Source: Streptomonospora alba
GTDB taxonomy: Bacteria > Actinomycetota > Actinomycetes > Streptosporangiales > Streptosporangiaceae
NCBI RefSeq assembly: GCF_000826685.1
Contig: NZ_JROO01000032.1
Coordinates: forward strand, 117,173-181,172
Length of the DNA stretch: 64,000 nt
Direction of reading: 5' to 3'
Part shown: positions 1 to 9,087 of the stretch, in pieces
Position numbering within the stretch: position 1 is the first letter of the stretch
Layout of the letters: every line of letters starts with the position of its first letter
Program-made: the position numbers and the translations under genes
The notes under the pieces: model-generated
Databases searched by the model: none
The model's input: only the letters and a program-made list of their open reading frames with translations
What the model was told of the DNA's origin: nothing

Positions 1-31
1 GACGACGCAAACGGAAGGCGGGTGATGAGCC

Positions 32-778
32 ATGTCGGAACACATGCCGGCGAAGGCGGAGGAGTACGGCGGGGCACAGCGGTTCCAGACGGCGTCGGCC
101 GGAATCCTGGCCCTGGCCGGCGGCGTACTGACGATCGCCTGCAACGTCCTTCAGCAGCGAGCGGAGATCCCGCGCGGCGACCCCTCCGCAGTCCTCGACC
201 ACATCGCCGGAAATCCGTGGTTCGCTGCGGCCCTGGTCGGCGTGCTCGGGGCGCTGTGCTGGGCCGTGGCCTTCGCGGCGGTCGGCCGCACCCTGACGGA
301 ACCGCTGAGCAGGGCGATCGCACAGATGGCCGAGCCGGTACTGATCGTGGCGGTCGCCGTGTTCGCGATCACCTACGCCCATGACGGGTTCAGCAGCGGC
401 GTGCTCGCCCAGCAGTGGTCCTCCGGCGAACGCGGCGCCGGCACGGCACTGGTCGACATCCGGGTGATGGAAGGGCTCGTCGGCGGCACCTCCGCCCTCT
501 CCCAGCCCCTCCTCGGCCTAGCGCTGGCCGTCTACGCCCTGGCGATGCTGCGCAGCGGGCAATACGGGCGCGTGCTGTCCTGGGTGGGGCTCATCGCGGC
601 CCTCGGATGGTTCATCTCGGCGCTGTTCCTGCGCCTTCCCGGAGCCTCGTTCGAACTCCTGCTGCCCTTCGTGGGAGTCGCCACGATCTGGGTGCTCGCC
701 GTGGGCATCGCACTCCTGCGGCAGAGCTACCGCAGTCGGCCGATCCCCAACCGCTCAGCGGGCGCGGGAGCCGAGTAG
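32..778 (+). CDS. DUF4386-like integral membrane protein
   Basis: This is a 248-residue protein with about six hydrophobic segments spread over its whole length, beginning at residues 22-40, and a short charged tail ending in a Ser/Gly/Ala-rich stretch. The overall pattern, with an aromatic and glycine-rich membrane loop followed by a segment like LSWVGLIAALGWF, resembles the DUF4386 family of small actinobacterial membrane proteins, whose function is unknown. The ATG at 32 is chosen because GGAAGG lies upstream; an ATG at 22 is in another frame. The upstream neighbour lies outside the window, so operon context cannot be judged. Family assignment is from general resemblance only. Confidence 0.6.
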   Translation: MSEHMPAKAEEYGGAQRFQTASAGILALAGGVLTIACNVLQQRAEIPRGDPSAVLDHIAGNPWFAAALVGVLGALCWAVAFAAVGRTLTEPLSRAIAQMAEPVLIVAVAVFAITYAHDGFSSGVLAQQWSSGERGAGTALVDIRVMEGLVGGTSALSQPLLGLALAVYALAMLRSGQYGRVLSWVGLIAALGWFISALFLRLPGASFELLLPFVGVATIWVLAVGIALLRQSYRSRPIPNRSAGAGAE

Positions 779-918
779 CCGCGGTTCCGACGGCGGGAGG
801 CGGAGGCCTTGAACCGCGCCGGGTGCTCACCGCAAACGGCCGGGCTCTCAGCCCAAGCGGGCGGACAGCAGAACGCGCCCTGACCGTGGTTCCCGGTCAG
901 GGCGCGTTCTCGCCGAAG

Positions 919-1000
919 TGGCAGGTCAAGGATTCGAACCTTGGAAGGCTGAGCCGGCGGTTTTACAGACCGCTCCCTTTGGCCGCTCGGGCAACCTGCC
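919..1000 (-). tRNA. tRNA-Tyr (GTA anticodon)
   Basis: Read on the minus strand, the 82-nt sequence starts with GGCAGGT, which pairs exactly with ACCTGCC at its 3' end, followed by discriminator A. The anticodon loop reads CTGTAAA, giving anticodon GTA for tyrosine. The T-arm carries GGTTCGAATCC. A long variable arm makes it a class II tRNA, as expected for bacterial tRNA-Tyr. The 3' CCA is not encoded. It stands alone between two protein genes. Confidence 0.96.
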
Positions 1001-1251
1001 TGGGGTGCGGCGACTCCTCGTCGCGACGCAGGAGAAAGACTAGCGGACGTGCGCCCCGGATACGAAATCGGTTCGGGACGCGGCCTCGCGCGGCCCGCTT
1101 GCGGGTGATCCGCGCGGGCGGGAGCGGGCCCGGCTAAGCTCGGTCCGTGTCGCAGCCTGCGGCCTCCCGCGGCGCAGGGCTGCGCCGACGACAACGCGGG
1201 CCGCGGACCTCGCGGCCCTGGAACCGCATTTGTTCGAAGGTGTGAGCGCAC

Positions 1252-1749
1252 GTGGCCGCTGAATCCAGTTTCGACGTCGTGTCCAAGCTCGACCGCCAAG
1301 AGGTCGACAACGCGCTGAACCAGGCCGCCAAGGAGCTCTCGCAGCGCTTCGACTTCAAGGGCACCGGCGCAACCGTCTCCTGGCAGGGCGACCAGGCGGT
1401 GGAGATCCGCGCCAACGCCGAGGAGCGGGTCAAGGCCGCCCTCGACGTGTTCAAGGAGAAGCTCATCAAGCGCGGAGTCTCACTGAAGATCCTGGACACC
1501 GACGAGGAGCCCAAGGCCTCGGGCAAGGAGTACCGGCTCGCGGTCTCCCTCAAGGAGGGCATCTCCACCGAGGACGGCAAGAAGATCTCCAAGATCATCC
1601 GCGACGAGGGCCCCAAGGGCGTGAAGGCGCAGATCCAAGGTGACGAACTGCGCGTCAGCTCCAAGAAGAAGGACGAGCTGCAGACCGTGCAGACCCTGCT
1701 CAAGGAGAAGGACCTGGACTTCCCCGTCCAGTTCGTCAACTACCGCTGA
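1252..1749 (+). CDS. yajQ: YajQ family nucleotide-binding protein
   Basis: The 165-residue product begins [19 protein letters not shown] and contains SQRFDFKGT and [22 protein letters not shown], the hallmark segments of the YajQ/DUF520 family. These are two-domain alpha/beta proteins; a Xanthomonas member binds cyclic di-GMP, and others bind nucleotides or RNA. The length equals that of typical family members. Translation starts at GTG 1252; no strong ribosome-binding site is seen, only GAAGGTGTGAG upstream. The gene appears monocistronic, between tRNA-Tyr and a converging protease gene. The ligand in this organism cannot be read from sequence. Confidence 0.93.
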   Translation: MAAESSFDVVSKLDRQEVDNALNQAAKELSQRFDFKGTGATVSWQGDQAVEIRANAEERVKAALDVFKEKLIKRGVSLKILDTDEEPKASGKEYRLAVSLKEGISTEDGKKISKIIRDEGPKGVKAQIQGDELRVSSKKKDELQTVQTLLKEKDLDFPVQFVNYR

Positions 1750-1905
1750 AGCCCCGATCCGTCGGCGGGGCGGCCGCCGCCCCGCCGACTCGCCCGCTCG
1801 GTCCCCGCGGCCGGACCACGCACCGGCGGCGCGCGTACCGCCCGTCCGGCCGCGCACGGGTCGTGCGCCCCACTGGCGCGGGCGGCTCCGGCGGGCCCGG
1901 GCGTG

Positions 1906-2769
1906 TCAGAGGCTGCCCCAGCGCTCGGCGAGGGACCGCAGGCGGCGGATGCGGTCCTGGACCGGCGGGTGTGCCGCGAACAGCTTGTTGAGGCCGCGCT
2001 GCGGGAACGGGTGCGCGATCATCAGGTGGCTCGTGGCCAGCAGCGGGCGCTCGGCCGGCAGCGGGTGGGTGCGGGTTCCCACGTCGATCTTGCGCAGTGC
2101 GGCGGCCAGTGCCAGGGGGTCGCCGGTCAGCTCGGCGGCGGCGCGGTCGGCGTGGTACTCCCGCGATCGGCGCACCCCCAGCCGGATCACACCCGCCGCC
2201 ATCGGTCCCAGCACCAGGAACAGCAGCGCGCCGAGCACGCTGGGCACGTCCTCGTCCTCGGAGTCGCCCAGCGGGAGCAGCAGTGCGAGCGCGGTCAGCG
2301 ATGTGATCGCCGCCGCGATGGCGCCCGCCACCGAGCACACCAGAGTGTCGCGGTTGCGCACGTGGGCGAGCTCGTGGGCGATGACGCCGCGCAGTTCGCG
2401 CTCGTTGAGAGTGCGCAGCAGGCCGGTGGTGCAGCACACGGCGGCACAGCGCGGACTGCGGCCGGTGGCGAAGGCGTTGGGCGCCGAGGTGGGCGAGAGG
2501 TAGAGCCGCGGCATCGGCTGACGCGCCCGGGTGGCCAGGTCGCGCACGATCCGGTACAGGTCGGGCTGCTCGATCTCGCTGACCGGGCGGGCCCGCATCG
2601 CACGCAGCGCCAGGCTGTCGCCGAAGAGGAACACGACGGCGGTGAGCCCGACCACCGCGACGATGCCGATCTGCAGCCCTTGGACGCCGCCTGCGATCCA
2701 GCTCGCCACCACGACCAGAGCCGAGACCCCGACCAGCAGGGCCGCTGCACGGATGGTGTTGAGCTGCAC
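1906..2769 (-). CDS. htpX: HtpX-like M48 membrane metalloprotease
   Basis: The 287-residue protein has two N-terminal membrane segments (about residues 8-28 and 33-50), then a cytoplasmic-facing M48 peptidase domain with zinc motif HELAH near residue 130 and a further pair of hydrophobic segments after it. The third zinc ligand is probably the Glu in EYHADRAAAEL. This arrangement is that of HtpX, a membrane-protein quality-control protease. The length matches the family. GGGAGG lies 5-10 nt upstream of the ATG at 2769. It converges with yajQ and is divergent from korA. Substrates are unknown. Confidence 0.88.
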   Translation of the reverse strand: MQLNTIRAAALLVGVSALVVVASWIAGGVQGLQIGIVAVVGLTAVVFLFGDSLALRAMRARPVSEIEQPDLYRIVRDLATRARQPMPRLYLSPTSAPNAFATGRSPRCAAVCCTTGLLRTLNERELRGVIAHELAHVRNRDTLVCSVAGAIAAAITSLTALALLLPLGDSEDEDVPSVLGALLFLVLGPMAAGVIRLGVRRSREYHADRAAAELTGDPLALAAALRKIDVGTRTHPLPAERPLLATSHLMIAHPFPQRGLNKLFAAHPPVQDRIRRLRSLAERWGSL

Positions 2770-3401
2770 GGCTCACGGCCTCCCTTGGTCCCGGGCCCCC
2801 TCCAGGCCACTTCTGAGTAGCAAACGCGCGGATCGATCCCGTGCGTTCCCGTTTCGGCAGGCGAACCCGCCAAAGCTTCGATTCCGGTCGGTCGCCGCGG
2901 CGGGGGCGGGACCGCCCCAACTCGGCCGCGGCCGCCGTTTCCTCGGAATGCGGGCCTCGCGCCTGTGACATCCCCCACTCGCTTCGTTGGCGGCGGGGCC
3001 GACCGCCTATAGTGCAAGAGTGGCCGCTTTTCTTTCGACGACCGCCGAACCGGGAGTTCCGCTCACCGGTCGACGGCACGTGGACCTCGTGCGCATAGCA
3101 CGCGAGCCTTGTTGTCCCTGACACAGCGCCCATCCACGCACCGGCCACCGCCGGCCGAACGGCTCCTCGGCAAGGGTGCCGAGTCCGCTCGGATCCCTGA
3201 TGCTTCGCCGGCGGGCACACTACGGGTGCGCACGCCACAGCCGCGGTTCGGCCGCGCGCCGGTGTCCAGGTCAGGTCCCCGCTCGAAATCCCGTGTCCGG
3301 CCACCCTCCGGCCCTGCCGGTCGACAACGTGGTGGTGAGGACGCTGCCAACCTGAGCCGCCGACCCCATACGGCGGTTCGACGAGGAGGTCGGCGATCCC
3401 C
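2770..3401. other. Divergent intergenic region htpX/korA
   Basis: About 630 bp separate the htpX start from the korA start. No reading frame here has a convincing start or family resemblance. A TATAGT hexamer at 3010-3015 with TTGGCG upstream is a possible promoter element, but the spacing (about 15 bp) is poor. The long leader between this and korA could hold regulatory RNA structure, but none is recognised. GAGGAGG near 3380 serves korA. Confidence 0.35.
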
Positions 3402-5249
3402 GTGACCAAGCAGGTCCAGCAGATCGATCGCGTCATCATTCGTTTCGCAGGCGACTCCGGCGACGGCATGCAGCTGACCGGAGACAGGTTCACCCAGGAG
3501 ACGGCGTCCTTCGGGAACGACCTGTCGACCCTGCCGAACTTCCCCGCGGAGATCCGTGCACCGGCGGGCACCCTGCCGGGCGTCTCCAGTTTCCAGCTCC
3601 ACTTCGCGGACCACGACATCATGACGCCGGGCGACGCCCCCAATGTCCTGGTGGCCATGAACCCCGCCGCGCTCAAGGCCAACATGGAAGACGTGCCGCG
3701 CGGCGCGACGATCATCGTCAACACCGACGAGTTCACCAAGCGCAGCCTGGCCAAGGTGGGCTACGACGGCGACCCGCTCTCCGACGGCTCGCTGTCGGAG
3801 TACAAGGTCAGCCAGGTGCCGCTGACGTCGATGACAGTGAAGGCGCTGGAAGAGTTCGACATCTCCAAGAAGGACGCCCAGCGCGCGAAGAACATGTTCG
3901 CGCTGGGGCTGCTTTCGTGGATGTACAACCGGCCCACCGAAGGCACGCTCGGCTTCCTGAAGTCCAAGTTCGCCGGCAAGCCCGAGATTCTGGCCGCCAA
4001 CGTGGCGGCGTTCGAGGCCGGGTGGAACTTCGGCGAGACCACCGAGGACTTCGCGGTCTCCTACGAGATCAAGCCGGCCAAGCTGCCCGGGGGCACCTAC
4101 CGCAACATCACCGGCAACCTGGCGATCTCCTACGGGCTGATCGCGGGCTCGCAGCTGTCGGGGCTCCCGCTGTTCCTGGGCTCCTACCCCATCACCCCGG
4201 CCTCGGACATCCTGCACGAGCTCTCCCGGCACAAGCACATGGGCGTGCGCACGTTCCAGGCCGAGGACGAGATCGCGGGCGTGGGCGCGGCGCTGGGCGC
4301 CGCGTTCGGCGGCTCGCTGGGAGCCACCACCACCTCGGGTCCGGGGATGGTGCTCAAGGCCGAGTCCCTGGGGCTGGCGGTGATGACCGAGCTGCCGCTG
4401 CTGGTGATCGACGTGCAGCGGGCCGGTCCGAGCACGGGCATGCCCACCAAGACCGAGCAGGCCGACCTGCTGATGGCGATGTTCGGGCGCAACGGCGAGT
4501 CGCCGGTGCCCGTCGTGGCGCCGCAGTCGCCGTCGGACTGCTTCGACGTCGCGATCGAGGCCACCCGCATCGCCACGAAGTACCGCACTCCGGTGATCGT
4601 TCTCTCCGACGGCTACCTGGCCAACGGCTCCGAGCCCTGGCTCATCCCCGACGTCGCCGACCTGCCCGACCTGTCGGTGGACTTCGCCGCCGCCTCGGAC
4701 GGCGAGAGCGAGTTCCGGCCCTATGAGCGCGACCCCGAGACGCTGGCCCGCCCGTGGGCGGTGCCGGGCACGGCCGGGCTGGAGCACCGCATCGGCGGCA
4801 TCGAGAAGAGCGACGGCACCGGCAACATCTCCTACAGCCCTTCCAACCACGACCTGATGGTGCGCTCCCGTCAGGCCAAGGTCGACGGGATCGCCCGCGA
4901 CATCCCCGCTCTGGAGGTCGACGACCCCACGGGTGACGCCGAGGTCCTCGTCCTCGGCTGGGGCGGCACCTACGGGTCGATCGGCGCGGGCGTGCGCCGG
5001 GTGCGGCGCGCCGGCGGAAAGGTGGCCCAGGCCCACCTGCGCCACCTCAACCCCTTCCCGGAGAACCTGGGCGAGGTCCTGCGGTCCTACGACCGCGTGA
5101 TCGTCCCCGAGATCAACCTCGGCCAGATGGGGATGCTGCTGCGCAGCAGGTACTTGGTCGACGTCATCGGCTACACGAAGGTCCGCGGGATGCCGTTCAA
5201 GGCCGAAGAGCTCGCGGGCGTGATTCAGGAGGTCATCGACCGTGTCTGA
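3402..5249 (+). CDS. korA: 2-oxoacid:ferredoxin oxidoreductase, alpha
   Basis: The 615-residue subunit fuses the gamma domain (RFAGDSGDGMQLTG, residues 14-27) to the alpha domain (SYPITPASDILHE from about 261; GPGMVLKAESLGLA near 315), the order found in actinobacterial and archaeal two-subunit 2-oxoglutarate ferredoxin oxidoreductases such as mycobacterial KorA. With KorB it decarboxylates 2-oxoglutarate (or a related 2-oxoacid) to the CoA ester and reduces ferredoxin, an alternative to the NAD-dependent dehydrogenase in the TCA cycle. It starts at GTG 3402 behind GAGGAGG. Its stop overlaps the korB start by 8 nt, indicating translational coupling. Substrate preference is inferred from family precedent. 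Confidence 0.93.
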   Translation: MTKQVQQIDRVIIRFAGDSGDGMQLTGDRFTQETASFGNDLSTLPNFPAEIRAPAGTLPGVSSFQLHFADHDIMTPGDAPNVLVAMNPAALKANMEDVPRGATIIVNTDEFTKRSLAKVGYDGDPLSDGSLSEYKVSQVPLTSMTVKALEEFDISKKDAQRAKNMFALGLLSWMYNRPTEGTLGFLKSKFAGKPEILAANVAAFEAGWNFGETTEDFAVSYEIKPAKLPGGTYRNITGNLAISYGLIAGSQLSGLPLFLGSYPITPASDILHELSRHKHMGVRTFQAEDEIAGVGAALGAAFGGSLGATTTSGPGMVLKAESLGLAVMTELPLLVIDVQRAGPSTGMPTKTEQADLLMAMFGRNGESPVPVVAPQSPSDCFDVAIEATRIATKYRTPVIVLSDGYLANGSEPWLIPDVADLPDLSVDFAAASDGESEFRPYERDPETLARPWAVPGTAGLEHRIGGIEKSDGTGNISYSPSNHDLMVRSRQAKVDGIARDIPALEVDDPTGDAEVLVLGWGGTYGSIGAGVRRVRRAGGKVAQAHLRHLNPFPENLGEVLRSYDRVIVPEINLGQMGMLLRSRYLVDVIGYTKVRGMPFKAEELAGVIQEVIDRV

Positions 5250-6312
5250 GGGCAACGGCAACGGGACGGGCACCGGCTTCAAGGGCCTGGGCCTGGTCCC
5301 GAGCACCGACACCGAGTACAAGATGAAGGACTTCAAGTCCGACCAGGACGTGCGCTGGTGCCCGGGCTGCGGTGACTACGCGATCCTCGCGGCCTTCCAG
5401 GGGTTCCTGCCGGAGCTGGGCGTGCCGCGCGAGAACATCGTGATCGTCTCGGGCATCGGGTGCTCCTCGCGGTTCCCCTACTACCTGAGCACCTACGGGA
5501 TGCACTCGATCCACGGCCGGGCGCCGGCGATCGCCACCGGGCTGGCGTCCAGCCGCCCCGATCTGTCGGTGTGGGTGATCACCGGCGACGGCGACGGTCT
5601 GTCCATCGGCGGCAACCACCTCATCCACGCCCTGCGCCGCAACGTCAACGTCAACGTGCTGCTGTTCAACAACCGCATCTACGGGTTGACCAAGGGGCAG
5701 TACTCGCCGACCTCGGAATCCGGCATGGTCACCAAGTCCTCGCCGGTGGGGTCGCTGGACACCCCGTTCAACCCGGTGTCGCTGGCGCTGGGCGCCGAGG
5801 CCGGCTTCGTGGCGCGCACCGTCGACTCCGACCGCAAGCACGTCACCAGCGTGTTGCGCGCAGCCGCCGACCACCAGGGCGCCTCGTTCGTGGAGATCTA
5901 CCAGAACTGCCCGATCTTCAACGACGACGCGTTCGGCCCGCTGAAGGACCCGGGCGAGCGCGACCTGCGGCTGCTGCGCATGGAGCACGGCGAGCCGCTG
6001 CGCATCGGCTCCGACCGGGGTGTGGTGCAGGGCGACTACGGCGAACTCCGGACGGCCGACGTCGCCGAGGTGGGCGAGGACGCGCTGGTGCGCCACGACG
6101 CGCACCGGCAGGACTCCGGCTACGCGTTCGCGCTCTCGCGCATGGACTACCCGGCGTTCGAGCACGTGCCGATCGGGGTGTTCCGCGACGTGGACCGGCC
6201 CACCTACGACGGCCAGATGAACGATCAGCTGGCCGCCGCGCGCACCGAGCGCAGCGGCCACGCCGAGCTGGAGTCGCTGCTGAACAGCGGCGACACCTGG
6301 ACCGTCAACTAG
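5242..6312 (+). CDS. korB: 2-oxoacid:ferredoxin oxidoreductase, beta
   Basis: This 356-residue subunit binds thiamine diphosphate and an Fe-S cluster. It shows WCPGCGDYAIL near residues 37-47, a further GIGCSSRFP segment, the TPP/Mg motif GDGDGLSIGGNH at about 115-126 and NNRIYGLTKGQYSPTS. These match the KorB family closely. Translation begins at GTG 5242 inside the end of korA, the two genes forming an operon closed by a strong hairpin at 6338-6379. The cluster probably transfers electrons to a small ferredoxin encoded elsewhere, since none is encoded beside it. Confidence 0.94.
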   Translation: MSEGNGNGTGTGFKGLGLVPSTDTEYKMKDFKSDQDVRWCPGCGDYAILAAFQGFLPELGVPRENIVIVSGIGCSSRFPYYLSTYGMHSIHGRAPAIATGLASSRPDLSVWVITGDGDGLSIGGNHLIHALRRNVNVNVLLFNNRIYGLTKGQYSPTSESGMVTKSSPVGSLDTPFNPVSLALGAEAGFVARTVDSDRKHVTSVLRAAADHQGASFVEIYQNCPIFNDDAFGPLKDPGERDLRLLRMEHGEPLRIGSDRGVVQGDYGELRTADVAEVGEDALVRHDAHRQDSGYAFALSRMDYPAFEHVPIGVFRDVDRPTYDGQMNDQLAAARTERSGHAELESLLNSGDTWTVN

Positions 6313-6337
6313 CCGGGCCGGGCCCGACGGCATACGC

Positions 6338-6379
6338 CGGCGGCGGGCGGCCGCGCACCCGCGCGGCCGACCGCCGCCG
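6338..6379. terminator. Terminator after korAB
   Basis: Two 19-nt arms (6338-6356 and 6361-6379) are inverted repeats with one mismatch and a 4-nt loop, followed by TTTCATC. The hairpin sits 26 nt after the korB stop. Confidence 0.75.
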
Positions 6380-6565
6380 TTTCATCGCCCCCCCCGGTGC
6401 CGCGGCGCCGCCCCGGCGCGGCCGGCCGCCTGCGCCGTATCCCGTGCGGCCGTCCACAGGACATCCGTCGTGTCTGGCCTACGGGCGGCTATGCGGCCTA
6501 GGTTGGGGGGACGCCGTGCCGCAGGAGGGGCGGCACCGGCGCTCGACACGGCGGTGGGAGGCGGT

Positions 6566-8107
6566 ATGGGAGCCGGTGACACGGCACTGACCAGAGCGAG
6601 CACGGTCGACGGCATGCTGCGCAGGACTGCGGCGCGGGTTCCGCATCGCGTCGCGCTGCACTTCGGCGACCGCGAATGGACCTTCTCCGAGCTCGACCAG
6701 GGCGCCACGCGGGTCGCGGCGTGGCTGCTGGGCCTCGGGCTCACCCGCGGCGACCGGGTGGCGACCTATGGCCACAACTCCGACGCCTACCTGCTGGCGT
6801 TTCTGGGCTGCGCCCGCGCGGGCCTGGTACACGTCCCGGTGAACCAGAACCTCGGCGGTGCCGAGCTGAGCTACCTGCTGTCCCAGTCGGGCAGCATCGT
6901 CGTGCTGGCCGATACCAAGCTCGCCGGGCGCGTCGAGGAGGTCCGCTCGCAGATCCCGGCCCGGGAGGTGCTTGCGCTGCGCGGCGCCGAGGAATCGGTG
7001 CTGGAGGTCGCGCGCGACCCCGACGCCCCCGGCGAGGTGTTCACCGACGTCGGCGACACCGACCTGGTCCAGCTGCTGTACACCTCGGGCACCACCTCCC
7101 AGCCCAAGGGCGCGATGATGACCCACCGCGCGCTGGTGCACGAGTACCTCAGCTGCCTGCACAACCTGGACATCACCGAGAACGACCGCATGCTGCATGC
7201 CCTGCCGCTGTACCACTCGGCGCAGATGCACGTCTTCCTGATGCCGGCCCTGGCGGCGGGCGCCTACAGCGAGGTCGTCGAGACGCCCGAGCCCGCCGAC
7301 CTGCTGCGCCGCATCGAGGAGAACGGCGTCACCGCGTTCTTCGCCGCGCCGACGGTCTGGGCGGCGCTGTCCAACCACGCCGACTTCGCCACCCGGGACC
7401 TGTCCGGGCTGGCCAAGGCCTACTACGGCGCCGCGATCATGCCGGTTCCGGTGCTGAAGCGGATCCGGGAGCGGCATCCGGGCATCGGCTTCTACAACTG
7501 CTTCGGGCAGAGCGAGATCGGTCCCCTGGCCACGGTGCTGCGTCCCGAGGAGCACGTCGACGGGCGGATGGACTCCTGCGGGCGCCCGGTGCTGTTCGTC
7601 GAGGCGCGCCTGGTCGACGAGCAGGGCGCCGACGTCGCCCCCGGCGAGCGCGGTGAGGTCGTCTACCGCTCCCCGCAGCTGTGCGAGGGCTACTGGGAGA
7701 AGCCCGAGGAGACCAAGGAGGCGTTCCGCGACGGCTGGTTCCACTCGGGCGACATCGCGCGGCGCGACTCCGAGGGCTACTTCACGATCGTGGACCGGGT
7801 GAAGGACGTCATCAACACCGGCGGCGTGCTGGTGGCCCCGCGCGAGGTCGAGGACGTGCTCTACCACCATCCCGCTGTCGCCGAGGCGGCGGTGATCGCG
7901 GTCCCCGACGCCGCCTGGGGCGAGGCGGTCACCGCGGTCGCGGTACTGAAGGGCGCGGCGAGCGAGGAGGAGCTGATCGCGTTCGTGCGCGAACGCCTCG
8001 CGGGATTCAAGACGCCCAAGCGCGTCCACGTGGTCGACGAACTCCCCCGCAACGCCAGCGGAAAGCTGCTCAAACGCGTACTGCGGGAGCGCTTCAGCAC
8101 GGCCTGA
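6566..8107 (+). CDS. Acyl-CoA ligase (FadD-like AMP-binding enzyme)
   Basis: The 513-residue enzyme belongs to the ANL superfamily, activating a carboxylic acid with ATP and transferring it to CoA. Motifs are YTSGTTSQPKG (about 171-181, P-loop), YNCFGQSE near 311, GWFHSGDI near 390, DRVKDVINTGG near 409 and the C-terminal catalytic lysine in NASGKLLKR (about 499). The start at ATG 6566 is preferred because GGGAGG lies 5 nt upstream and the family-type N-terminus (MLRRTAARVPHRVAL) follows; the frame is open further upstream to 6470. It stands alone after the korAB terminator. Substrate (medium or long chain fatty acid, or aromatic acid) cannot be told. Confidence 0.88.
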   Translation: MGAGDTALTRASTVDGMLRRTAARVPHRVALHFGDREWTFSELDQGATRVAAWLLGLGLTRGDRVATYGHNSDAYLLAFLGCARAGLVHVPVNQNLGGAELSYLLSQSGSIVVLADTKLAGRVEEVRSQIPAREVLALRGAEESVLEVARDPDAPGEVFTDVGDTDLVQLLYTSGTTSQPKGAMMTHRALVHEYLSCLHNLDITENDRMLHALPLYHSAQMHVFLMPALAAGAYSEVVETPEPADLLRRIEENGVTAFFAAPTVWAALSNHADFATRDLSGLAKAYYGAAIMPVPVLKRIRERHPGIGFYNCFGQSEIGPLATVLRPEEHVDGRMDSCGRPVLFVEARLVDEQGADVAPGERGEVVYRSPQLCEGYWEKPEETKEAFRDGWFHSGDIARRDSEGYFTIVDRVKDVINTGGVLVAPREVEDVLYHHPAVAEAAVIAVPDAAWGEAVTAVAVLKGAASEEELIAFVRERLAGFKTPKRVHVVDELPRNASGKLLKRVLRERFSTA

Positions 8108-8171
8108 GCGGCGGCTGCGCGGCTCGGGGGGAGGCCCCTGCTGTGGCAGCAGGGAGCGGCCGCAGCCGAAA

Positions 8172-8200
8172 GCGCGGCGCGCGACGAAGGCGCGCCGCGC
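8172..8200. terminator. Hairpin terminator after acyl-CoA ligase
   Basis: Perfect 11-bp arms GCGCGGCGCGC (8172-8182) and GCGCGCCGCGC (8190-8200) enclose a 7-nt loop. No T-run follows, which is common for actinobacterial terminators. Confidence 0.6.
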
Positions 8201-8276
8201 CCGCCCCGTCGCCCGTCACCGCCCTGATTCGAGGCGCTCCGCGCCACCTGTTCATCGGAGGGCATAGCCTGCCGGT

Positions 8277-8939
8277 ATGCGTATTGTCATCGCCGGAGGA
8301 CACGGCAAGATCGCGTTGCGGCTCGAACGGCTCCTGGCCGAGCGCGGTGACACGCCGGTCGGCCTCATCCGCAACCCCGACCACGCCGACGACGTGCGCG
8401 CGGCAGGCGCCGAGCCCGTCGTGATCGATCTGGAGAGCACCACCGTCACTCAGCTCACCGAGAAGGTGATGGGCGCCGACGCGGTGGTCTTCGCAGCGGG
8501 CGCCGGCCCGGGCAGCGGCCCCGAGCGCAAGGCCACCGTCGATCGCGACTCCGCGCGGCTGCTGGCCGACGCGGCCTCGCTGGCGGGCGTGCGGCGCTAC
8601 ATCATGGTCTCGGCCATCGCGGTGGACGAGGGCCCGGCCCCGGATGCGGAGCCGGTATGGGCCGCCTATGTCGAGGCCAAGCGCGCCGCGGACGACGACC
8701 TGCGCCAGCGCAGCCTGGAGACCGACTGGACGATCCTGCGCCCGGGGCGGCTCACCGAGGACCCGGGAACCGGGACGGTACGGCTCGCGCCCAAGGTGGA
8801 GCGGGCGGAGATCCCGCGCGAGGACGTCGCCGCGGTCATCGTCGCGCTGCTCGACGAGCCCGCCACCGTGGGCAAGGTGCTTGAGCTGGTGAGCGGGTCC
8901 ACGCCGATCAGGGAGGCGGTCGAAGCCGCCGGCTCCTAG
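8277..8939 (+). CDS. NAD(P)-binding atypical SDR protein
   Basis: The 220-residue protein opens with MRIVIAGGHGKIALRLERLL, a Rossmann dinucleotide-binding motif (GxxGxxA type) of atypical short-chain dehydrogenases in the NmrA/SDR_a5 group. Further segments such as VVFAAGAGPGSGPERKATVDRD and YIMVSAIAVDEG are typical. It lacks the full Tyr-x3-Lys catalytic arrangement of classical SDRs, though AAYVEAKRAADDDL supplies a Tyr and a Lys in the expected zone. A TAGCCT hexamer (8261-8266 region) ends about 5 nt before the ATG, so a leaderless transcript is likely. Its role may be redox sensing or sugar/flavin chemistry; it is not known. Confidence 0.82.
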   Translation: MRIVIAGGHGKIALRLERLLAERGDTPVGLIRNPDHADDVRAAGAEPVVIDLESTTVTQLTEKVMGADAVVFAAGAGPGSGPERKATVDRDSARLLADAASLAGVRRYIMVSAIAVDEGPAPDAEPVWAAYVEAKRAADDDLRQRSLETDWTILRPGRLTEDPGTGTVRLAPKVERAEIPREDVAAVIVALLDEPATVGKVLELVSGSTPIREAVEAAGS

Positions 8940-9087
8940 CCGTTCGGGGGTTTCTGGCTAGAACTCCCCCAAAGAAGGCATGATAGGTGCGGACGTGCCC
9001 GACGGAGTGGCTCCTCGGCCGGCGTGAATGGTGGGCAACGCTCAACGGGCAGGCGAGCGCCGCACAGAGCAGATAGGTACGGTTGAA

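Noticed and set aside
6470..6565. Longer N-terminus of the acyl-CoA ligase
   Set aside because: The extra 32 residues lack similarity and the ATG at 6566 has a good ribosome-binding site.
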